Shown one piece after another: positions 47,201-56,161 of a DNA stretch of 64,000 nucleotides; the first letter of the stretch is position 1, and each line of letters opens with the position of its first letter. The notes under the pieces are model-generated. The model searched no databases. It was not told the origin of the DNA and saw nothing but the letters and a program-made list of their open reading frames with translations. This DNA is from Camellia lanceoleosa (taxonomy: Eukaryota > Streptophyta > Magnoliopsida > Ericales > Theaceae), in assembly GCA_025200525.1 (NCBI GenBank), contig CM045760.1, positions 48,751,932 to 48,815,931 of the forward strand. The letters are read 5' to 3'. Both the position numbers and the translations under genes were made by a program.

Positions 47201-48528
47201 GGTTATCCGCAGATTACTTGGCAGCCCTGGGCGGTCTTTGGTGACGGTCTCCGACATTCGTATCCTGGAGGATCGAGTAATTCCCAGTATAGGTTCCTCG
47301 CCAAGGACCAGCTTGGTAGGGCATGGTTCTGGGGAACGCTCGCCGTGTGGGGGTACGATTCTCAAGACCCTCCTGCTGTTCCTCCAGCCACTATGCGGAC
47401 TGCCGATAGACTCTCTGCCCAGGAGGTCATTAGTGCTATGCAGGGCACCGATGCTTTGTTACATCTCATGGAGGGGGACTACGCCACCTATCGTCGTATA
47501 TATCTGATGCCCCCTTGACGGGAGTGCGGTTCGCCACGGAGGTTCATCGATGTACCCTTCGAGTCGTGCCGGTGCTACGGATATCCCCTCCTCTAGCAGG
47601 GCTAGTGCATCTAGGGGTAGAGGTAGTTCGATTCCTCCGATCCCTCCGTCTCTTCATCATCATCCTGGGTGGCCAAACATGCCGACCGAGTTGACGAGTT
47701 AGCGGTTCGGGACTCCTTACCAGGTCCCGCTAGAGCCTCCTCTTCCTGACCACAGATATGTCTGGGATCCTGATTCACCCCCGGTATGTTTCTGACTTTG
47801 ATTTATCAATCAGATTACTTGGACATTCATTCTCTCACTGATAGTTTTGCATTTGTATTTGCAACAGTTGAGTACACGTAAGAGTTGCCGATGGCCACAT
47901 TCGAGGGCATGATCCTACGGAGGGAGGCACAGATGGCCATCATGGGTGTGCAGGTATTATCCATCTTCCTTGTATTTAGCATATTTCTGGTGACACGCTA
48001 GTTTTGAACATCTTGCTGTATCGATAGGCTGTGTAGAGCACATCTGGCACACACCCCACTCGCATATTGTACTTGCATCTGCTTTCCATATTTGAACTGA
48101 TATATTGAACTCTTCATTTTTAGATGCCTCCCGTGTATGCTCCGCCACAGGCCGGGCCACCCGGGCCTTCTCAGGGAGGTCGAGGTACTGGACCTGTTCA
48201 TGGTACTGGGCCATCTGGGCCTTTTCGAGGAGCTGGGCCATCCAGGCCTTCTCAGGGAGCTGGGCCATCTAGGCCTTCTCGAGGAGCTCGAGGAGCAGGG
48301 TCGTCTCGCAGACGCAGGGCACCCATTATTGAGGAGGAGGAGGAGGAGGAGGTCGCAGACCGTGAGTCAGAGACATCCGCTGGGGAGGGAGGCTCCGGTC
48401 TTGGTTCCGGGAGTGGAGACGAGGCTGAGGGGGATCCGGAGGATGATAGCTTTGACCCGGATGATGATGATGGTGCAGAGGTTATCCCGCAGAAGAGGAT
48501 GAGAGGGCCTCCTCATTCCCGTTCCTGA
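44292..48528 (+). pseudogene. PMD2: plant mobile domain gene, six exons, antisense inside element A
   Basis: Predicted exons 44292-44508, 46233-46842, 46968-47122, 47213-47783, 47868-47953 and 48124-48528, all GT-AG. Exon 1 aligns with PMD1 exon 1 (LPPRVRPFIPGRY against LPLRVQPFNPATY). Exon 2 has the PMD core in diverged form: FVSRWWRDGG, YDHDSLDFAILTVL, IPYDEDMGE, then after a frameshift near 46600 EIEPESPEEVEQ. Exon 4 has ITWQPWAVFGDG, MRTADRLSAQEVISA and YRRIYLMPP. The last exon encodes a Gly/Pro/Ser-rich repeat followed by an acidic tail (EEEEEEEVAD). Breaks: frameshift in exon 1 near 44410, one in exon 2, one in exon 3, and TGA near 47517. Protein divergence from PMD1 is large yet motifs persist, so coding constraint lasted long before decay. 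Confidence 0.8.
44600..46130 (+). repeat. Tandem array in PMD2 intron, 81-base higher-order unit of three ~27-mers
   Basis: Each subunit starts GAACACGCAGCCCA or GAACACACAGCCCA. Three subunits of about 28, 29 and 24 bases make an 81-base unit repeated roughly 15-18 times with local rearrangements. Since 81 is divisible by three, long frames stay open on the minus strand (290 and 281 codons); I regard these as by-products. Confidence 0.9.
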
Positions 48529-49160
48529 GGATGTTGATGTTATTTCCTGCTTTATTTTACTTTTTGCTAGTAGTTTGTAGCACTTTGCATTTTGTTAGGC
48601 AGTTTCATTTTCTGTAAAACTTGTACCTTTATTTTGCTGTAAAACATGATGGAATGAAACAGCTTTTTGAAAAGATGTTTGTATTTGAAGTTCTTAGCAT
48701 CGCATCGCATCATTTAGCACAAAATGGAATTGAATGAAAATGTGCCTTGTGTATTTACCGGGTCAGGTAATGAACCGACGCAACAAATCGAAAAAAACTC
48801 GACTCACTAAGAAATAACAGAATCTTAGTAAGTTTACAACTCGATAAGCAAAGTACAGCAATGTTACTGACTCGATAAACAAGACTTAACAAAATTGTGT
48901 AAACAAAAAAATGTAACAACTCAAAACACAAAATGCGACAGCTCGACAAAACTTACAACTCGATAAACAAAACAACAACTCGATAAGCAAAAATACAACA
49001 AAGCATACTTCGGACGGACGATCTGGATGATGGAACGCACCCGAAATTGAGAGAAATGGAGGCCTTCGACGTTCCCGATGCCTAGAAATGCCTCAGACTC
49101 CCTTCCGGAGGGCAAAACAAGACCAATGCGCGGCCGAACATATTTTGCATCTGGAGACTA
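48529..49160. other. Spacer between PMD2 and the DUF7745-like gene
   Basis: No gene. The degenerate word CTCGATAARCAAA recurs at 48840, 48871, 48959 and 48979, with related CTCGAC words between. Confidence 0.6.
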
Positions 49161-49163
49161 GAG

Positions 49164-49266
49164 GGTGGCCGGCCTACTAGGATAGATGGCCGGCCGGCCA
49201 CCTCTCCCGCAACCCCCAGAATTTTGACACGTGTCCTTTGAATAGTGTTTTACCCCCCCTATAAAA
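49164..49266 (+). promoter_or_regulatory. DUF7745-like gene promoter: GGCC dyads and TATA box
   Basis: GGTGGCCGGCC (from 49165) and TGGCCGGCCGGCCACCT (49187-49203) lie 57-95 bases before a clear TATAAAA at 49260-49266. The ATG at 49312 is 46 bases after the TATA box, so the 5' UTR is short. Confidence 0.7.
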
Positions 49267-49311
49267 GCCCCAACCTTGGAACTTATTCATTTCAACACCG
49301 CTTTGCACAAA

Positions 49312-50592
49312 ATGGAGGCATTTCTCGCAGAAAATCTCACATCTTGGATCTCTTCTTTAGATGGCTCGGAAAAGTTGAACTTCCGGGGTTTCGGCTTGAA
49401 TGCACTATTCACGCTGGGCCGGACTTCACTGCACCTTCCTTTCCTCTATGCCGCGATGAGATTTTGGAACCCGGTGACGCACGTCTTCAGCTTCGGAGGG
49501 CAAGAGGTATGTCCCACTTTTGAAGATTTTAAAGTTTTGATAGAATCTGAGCGAGGTGAGGAGATCTTGCCCCAACTCAATTTTGGCTATGCCCAAACCT
49601 TAGAGAGGATGTGTGGACTCAATGCGCATGATGCTCGATCCCTGATCTGTGACGGAATGTTGGATATCCCGAGCCTGATTTACCGATTCTCCGATGCTGG
49701 TGACCGCAGCGACCATCATTGGCAAGGTTTCCGACAACATGCTCTCTGTTTGTGCCTGTTATCTCATTTTCTGTTTGCCTCAAGCTTCGGAGGGTCCGGC
49801 GCCCGTCTGATTGAAGTTGCTCAAGGCTTGAAAGAGGGAAAGAGTTGCATTGCCATGACTCTGGCCGAGACACTGATAGGCTTGGATGCTTTCCACTGCC
49901 ATAAGACAACCAGGTTTGCAGGGAGTCCACTACTGCTGTAGGTAATGTTTCCCACCCAAGCTCACATATGTATTCGCTCACATCACTCGGCTCTCGGGCT
50001 CGGTTTTTCTCACAAAACCCTTATCTTACTTTTCTCTCATCGCACATCTCTCTATTCTTTATTCTCTCATTTTTCATCCTTCCCCAGATATGGTTGATGG
50101 ATAAATTGCAAGTTGTGGACTCTTGCCCTACTTACTCAGCCCGCGGTTACTTCTTTCGACAACGCCTGGTCGATGCCCTCGATGAGGGATAGTGGTTTGA
50201 ATGGATGTGCAATTTGTCGGCAGACCGCATTGCGTGGCGTTGTCCTTGGCTCAATCTCCCGGCAATGAGCTACAGCATGTCCCGGCAGGTCGGGGTTCGA
50301 TTGATCGGTTTGACTCACTGTGTATTCTATTTCCCATTCCGTATTCTGCGCCACCGCCATGATCGACTTGCCCACCAGAGGATAGAGTATCCGCCACATT
50401 TCCAGATTCGAGAAGACAATTGCTCGGCAAGCCGCGTCGTGGAGAGTTAGAGAGCTTCTGACCCCCGCCCTTAATTTTAGTTGCACTCTGTCTGATGAAT
50501 GCTGGGATTGGCTCAATGAAGAAGCACAGACTGGGCCTAGGTTGGCATCAGAGGCTTCAACTAGCTCTGGCAGGGGGCGCAGGGACACCTGA
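49312..50592 (+). pseudogene. DUF7745-like gene, two exons, antisense inside element A
   Basis: ATG 49312 (MEAFLAENL) lies just downstream of the TATA box. Exon 1 encodes FWNPVTHVFSFGGQEVCPTF, a typical DUF7745 block related to PMD-type transposon proteins, then LERMCGLNAHDARSLI and AETLIGLDAF. It ends with TAG (49939-49941) exactly at a GT donor, where a Gln codon is expected. The intron is 49942-50088 and exon 2 starts IWLMDKLQVV. Exon 2 has a TAG at 50190-50192, then ADRIAWRCPWL and IGLTHCVFYFPFRILR. A one-base frameshift near 50422 leads to a tail ending at TGA 50590-50592 (SSGRGRRDT). Function of the family is unknown; it is common in plant transposable elements. Confidence 0.72.
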
Positions 50593-51160
50593 CTTGACTA
50601 TGCCCCAGATTTATTGCTTTATTAGTACTTTCAAGTTTTCGTTATGAGTGTAATAAAAAGCAACTTCAATTGTATGCAAGAGCAAGAGAACTCTGTTTTG
50701 AAATCAATGAAATTGAAGGTTGTGGTACTGAAAATTCTCCGTTTTTGATCCAAAGATGGTCTTAGTTGTAAAAAGATTAATTTTGAGCAAAGCCAACTTT
50801 TATTAAAACTTTTCAAAACTATTTTCGATAAGGATCAAAACTGGACACGCCTGAGATCTGTTACTGAGATGCACAACCCCAGATCCTAGCAACTGGAAAG
50901 TTGCCCCTAGTTTGGATGGTGCCGCAACACTTCATTGCAACGGAAAGTTGCCCCTAGTCTGAATAACACTGTACCGGAGATCACGATAAATGCTGATGAA
51001 TAGAGATGACTGAGATGATCAAATGGACAAAGTTGATCGGGGAAAAGATTAGGGCTGAACTTCAGGATGAAGTTGCCTACGTATCCCATAGATGGGAATC
51101 AAGCCTTACGTAGTTCAGGCTTGGGTTCACTCGGGTATTTTTACTCTCCTTTTGCGCTCT
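50593..51160. other. Spacer between the DUF7745-like gene and the end of pol
   Basis: No gene. GGAAAGTTGCCCCTAGT occurs twice (about 50893 and 50941). Confidence 0.6.
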
Positions 51161-51169
51161 AACTTTTGC

Positions 51170-51277
51170 CAAGGCCGCCCTTTGCGGGTTTTCAACCTTG
51201 CGAGCTCAGTTCTTATAATTTCAAATTTTCTATGCTCCAAATTTTGCCTAGGTCGCCCTTTCGGGTTTTCGGCCTAG
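51170..51277 (-). repeat. Two tandem stem-loops just after the pol stop codon
   Basis: 51170-51200 has arms CAAGG/CCTTG and 51248-51277 has arms CTAGG/CCTAG. Each encloses a CCC-(T/G/C)n-GGG inner stem. The two units are about 78 bases apart and begin within 10 bases of the pol terminus (51286). Confidence 0.65.
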
Positions 51278-51285
51278 CGAGCCTC

Positions 51286-52999
51286 TCAGGGGTAGTATTT
51301 CTTCAACTTGTCCATGTTGATCGGTTGAGAAAACTCTAAGCCATCTAGGTCCATCAGAACCACAGCTCCACCTGACCAGATTGACTTAATAATATAGGGA
51401 CCAGTCCAATTGGGTCTGAACTTGCCCCTTGGGTCGTGGATGGGAGCTCGGTTGTCTTTGAGCACCAAATCTCCTTCTTTCAAATTCCTGGACTTAACCT
51501 TCTTGTTAAAAGCCCGGGCGATTCTGCGTTGATAACCTTGGATATGGTACAATGCTTTCAGCTTTCTTTCATCGAAAAGCATGAGTTCCTCAAATCTGTT
51601 TTGTTGCCAATCCGCTTCAAATTTATATCCGCACTCGCCAATACTCGTAATGACGGACCTCAATCTCAATAGGCGTAACGGCTTCCATCCCATAAACCAA
51701 TGAGTACGGAGTCGCCTTGAGAAGTTCGATTGAAGTCCTCAGAGCCCCACGAGCGAACGGCAATTGTCCGCCGCCCCGATAGGTTTCCACCATCTTCGTA
51801 GTATGCGCTTGATGTTCTTGTTGGCGGCCTCAATCGCCCGCTGGTTTGCGGCCGATAGGTAGATGACTTATGAAAAGCCACATTGTATTTTTCCAACAAA
51901 TCAATCACCTCTTTCTTGAAGTGGGAACCATTGTCTGAAACGATTTCATTTGGGACTCCGTAGCGACAGATAATGTTGTTTCTGATAAATTTTGCTACAT
52001 GCGAAGCCTTCAACACTACATAAGATTGGGCCTCGACCCACTTTGTGAAATAATCTATCGCTACCAAGATGAACTCATGCCCATTCGACCCCTTTGGCGT
52101 AACAGCTCCGATTACATCAATTCCCCAGACAGAAAACGGCCACGGCGAAGTCATGTTGTACAGCTTTGACGGCGGGATGTTCATGCGATTTGCATGAATT
52201 TGACACTTGTGACATCGCCGGACAAAGCCAATACAATCCTCCTCCATGGTGGACCAGTAATAACCTTGTCTAAGGATCTTCCGTGCCAACATTACCCCAT
52301 TCATGTGTGCACCACATTCACCCCCGTGGATGGCTTCCATCAGACGCCTTGACTCTTCAGCATCAACGCACAGTTTATGCATTCCCAGATGACCCCGTTT
52401 ATACAGTTTACCCCCGCAGATGATGAACTGGACTGCCATTCTTCTGATTGCCCTCTTGTCTTTGGCATTTACCCCTAGCGGGTATGTTTCTGTCTCCAAG
52501 AAGTTCCAGATGTCGTAATACCAGGGGTGTTCGTCCTGAACTTCATCTATGGCTGCAATTGACTCATAGGCAGGTGCAAATTTCTGGTCGATGATGATTG
52601 GACGCATTCGGACTCCACATGGGATGTCTATCATAGATGATAGAGTTGCTAGCGAATCTGCGAACCTGTTGTTCTCTCTTAGTAGATGAGTAAAACTTAG
52701 CTTCTCAAACCGAGGAATCAGCAAATCCAAGGTTTGGTGATACATCATCATCTTTTCCTCTTTTACTTTCCAGTCTCCTTTAGCTTGAAACACAACAAGG
52801 TTCGAATCCCCAATAACGCCCAAATCGTCTTGCCCCTAGTTCCGTGGTCGCTTCTAGGCCGATACACGCCTCATATTCGCTTCATTGTTCGAGACTTTGA
52901 ACCGAGTTTGAAGGCTAGAGGATACGGAATCATCGGGTGCTATCAAGAACACTCCTATCCCATACCCATGTTGATTTGACGCCCGTCAAAGTACATCGC
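51286..52999 (-). pseudogene. Element A archaeal-type RNase H and integrase
   Basis: Minus strand. The second RNase H starts ETWAMYFDG (~53010), loses its middle to frameshifts, and resumes with LGVIGDSNLVVFQAKGDWK and HLLRENNRFADSLA (~52820-52640). Integrase follows: zinc-binding HGGECGAH and CHKCQ (~52345-52205), core WGIDVIGAV (~52125), ISDNG-type motif SDNGSHF (~51935) and STYRPQTSG (~51860). The Glu-bearing segment after it is frameshifted. The C-terminal block 51693-51286 is open (EGDLVLKDNRAPIHDPRGKF, then NMDKLKKYYP) and ends at a TAA-type stop. Presence of two RNase H domains is diagnostic for Tat/Ogre. Confidence 0.88.
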
Positions 53000-54749
53000 C
53001 CAAGTTTCATCGTCGATATGCGTAATTGATTCATCCGGGAACAAATATTCAATCGCTTCATCCCTCAACCGGTGGTCGGCAAGGAACTCGCCAACGCTTC
53101 TTCCTTTCACTGACTTGCGTGTCACATACGTGAGATCAAATTCGGAGAGCAAAAGCAACCAACGAGCTAGCCTACCCGTAAGCGTTGGTTTTTCGAAGAG
53201 ATATTTGATGGGATCAAGTCGTGAAACCAACATTACAGAGTGAGCTAACAGGTAGTGCCGCAGCTTCCTGGTAGCCCATACCAGAGCTAAGCAAGCCTTT
53301 TCCAGCGGTGTATATCGGGTCTCATACTCTAGCATCTTTTTGCTCAAATAATAGATGGCTCTTTCCACCTTATCTTCTGATTCTTGTGCAAGCATGCAGC
53401 CCATTGTAGTTTCAGTTACTGACAGATACAAAATCAACGGTTTCCCTGGTTCTAGTGGTGATAGAACGGGCGGGTTCTGTAGATATTCTTTAATCTGCTC
53501 AAATGCAACTTGACATCGGCCGTCCCATTGGAACTTCTTTCCTTTCTTGAGGAGGCCAAAAAGTGGTTCACAAGTCAAGGTTAGTTTTGAAATAAACCGT
53601 CTTATGAATTGCACTTTACCCAGAAAGCCTCGCACCTCCTTTTCAGTCCTTGGTGGTGGCATTTCTAAGATGGCCTTGATTTTGGAAGGGTCGACCTTGA
53701 TGCCCCTTTGTGTAATCAGAAACCCTAGCATTTTTCCCGCTGTAACACCAAACATACATTTCTGAGGGTTTAGCCGCAACCGGAATTCCCTGATCCTTTG
53801 AAAAAACTTGTGCAAGGCGGTGTAGTGGCCCTCTCTTTCCTTGGACTTGACAATCATGTCGTCCACATACACCTCAACCTCTTTGGGGATCATATCATGT
53901 AGTATTGTGGTCGCGTCTGCTGATAAGTAGCTCCAGCCGTTCTTCAACCCAAACGGCATTACCCGGTAGCAGATATGTTTCACGGGTGGTGAATGCGATT
54001 TTTCTCGCCTTCCGGCGCCATTACTATCCGGTTGTACCCGAGAAGCCATCCATGAATGAGAGCAATGCATGCCCCGCCGTGAAATCTACCAACTCATCGA
54101 TGTGTGGTAGGGAAAGTCGCCCTTCGACTAGCTCGCTCAAATCCTCAAGTATACACACACCCGGATTCGCCATCTTTCTTCTAAGACCGAACAATGTTGG
54201 CCAACCAAGTCGGATATTCAGATACCAAAGAAGCTGCGTCGATTTCCTTGGTGACCTCTTCCTTAATCTTAAGAGCCCAATCCGGGCGAATCCTTCCGAA
54301 GTTTCGCTGATGTGTCGGGTCTCGGATCAAGGGGATCCGATGTACAATCTCAGGATCGATTCCAGGCATGTCTTCGTAGGACCACGCGAAAACATCTCTG
54401 AAATCTTTTAATAAAGCGACTAAGCGCTCGCGTTCCTCCGAAGACAGCGTGGACCCGATCTGGACCAACCGCGGGTCCTCCTCAGTACCAATGTTCACGG
54501 TAATGATTTCATACATTAATGGTTTAACAAATCTCTCTTGCTCTTGCTCAATTAAACGTTGTAAAACCGGAGGAACCTCGTCCTCGTCGTTTTGATCAAA
54601 ATTTTGAAAGTCTGAATTAATGCAATAAATTAGAGGCACAGAAAAGTACTCGGAAACCACAGATAGTTCATTCTCATTAGGTACATCCAAATCGTCCAAT
54701 TCATCGGTTACAACAGACTCAAACGAAAAGGAAAAAGACGACCTGGACA
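52955..54749 (-). pseudogene. Element A reverse transcriptase and RNase H
   Basis: Minus strand. Before RT is the linker ending RIPLIRDPTHQRNFGRIRPD. The fingers region is frameshifted near 54180-54000 (stops in three frames), but CYRVMPFGLKN and the catalytic YVDDMIVKS (~53850) are in one frame with thumb and connection (LRLNPQKCMFGVTAGKMLGF, FLGKVQFIRRF). RNase H follows: MGCMLAQES, YYLSKKMLEYETRYTPLEKA and VKGRSVGEFLADH. That frame runs open from 54070 to 52955. Confidence 0.9.
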
Positions 54750-56161
54750 GGACTGTGGCATCCGGGTTAACATCCCCAGGAGTACCAGACTCAGACTCGG
54801 TCAAGCTGGAACCTGATTCTGACTCACAGGACTCGGTGGAATCAGATTCCGGCTCACTACTTGACCCGGTGTTGCTGGATAAGAATCCCTCCTCGTACTG
54901 CCAAGTGAGAGAGGGTGCGATTGATGCATCCAAGATAGCTGCTGGTCGGCTCCCAGCCGTTTCATCCCCAATCATTGAAACCACGAAGTTATCCCCCAAG
55001 CACTCTTGGTCGATCGGAGGATCAGAGAGGAGACATGCCAGTGCTACCCCATTTCCAATTCGTGCCCTCGTGATCCACCGCTTATTCGCTCAACCTCGCT
55101 TGTTGGGTCTGCTCGCCTCAGGGCACCGCTATCCCGGATAGTTGCAGTCGAAGAAGATTTCAAAACCTGCACGCGCTTCTTCTCCGCTTAACCATGGCTC
55201 GGGAAGCCGCAAAATGGAAAGTCCTTCCTCCCGGACGAAGCGTCTGCTCAGGTACCCTGGATGGGCCTGCATTAAATCAAAAGGCTTCCCACTGCTCACC
55301 GCTCGCTGCCATTTCCTTTCCTTTCTCACCCTTTCTTTGGTGGCGATAACCCACCCAAAGATATGTGAGTTGTGTGGCACTTCGGCCAATGCTGCGACTC
55401 CTTTCCTGCCGCTCCTTCCTAATCCCATCCCGGGAATATGTTGTAGCTTGTTCATGAGGTAGACGGATTGAGCATCGACGCACACCTTCGCTCACGCCCA
55501 CAATATTCTGCACTACCCGGCCTCCGCCAAATGAACCCCGATAAAAACACATCCTCCGTGCTCGATTTCCAAAACTGGCGTAGACACTTCTGGCGGCGGA
55601 TGGATGGATGAATTCCCGAAAACAATTGCAACCCTCTTCCCGTGAGGGTATTTCAACATCTGGTGCAGAGTGGAAGAGACTGCTTTCACTTGGTGCAACC
55701 ACGGCCGTCCCAAGAGCAAGTTGAAGGTTGCGGGAACGTCCAAGACATGAAATTCAATATTGTTTTGTCTCGACCAACCTGAGTCAAACCTTGACAAATC
55801 CCATCACTTCCCTACCGTATTATCATAAGCTCGATCACCGAGTGGTTGGTATGAAGTCCGCGGGTTTTAACCCGATTGCATATGCCGCTCGATCAAGTAC
55901 ATTGATAGCGCATCCAGATCAACAAGTACCACCCAGATCCACTTGTCTCTACACTCCACAGAGATGTAGAGGGTTTGTTATGATTCACGCCTCAAAGTGC
56001 AATTCCTTGTCCGAAAAGGTTAATGTCGGGAACCTCCTCTGAAAACCAAATCCAACCACCGCTTCCGCATAGTTTCGATGGAGAGTTTGGCCTTGTCCAT
56101 AGCAGATAGGACACTGCCTGCAGGTACCCTTGAAGCCATAAGCGGTTCCTGATGGAGATGT
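54750..56161 (-). pseudogene. Element A protease region, indel-rich
   Basis: Same content as 33089-34446 of element B but with many one- to three-base indels between 55030 and 56160, so no protease frame survives intact. Recognisable pieces are NNIEFHVLDVPATFNLLLG (~55750), GMGLGRSGRKG and the acidic linker with NTGSSSEPESDSTES, which continues past the point where B is truncated. Confidence 0.85.

Noticed and set aside
53547..54411. Plus-strand frames over the reverse transcriptase region
   Set aside because: Complement of a recognisable RT; no independent coding signal.
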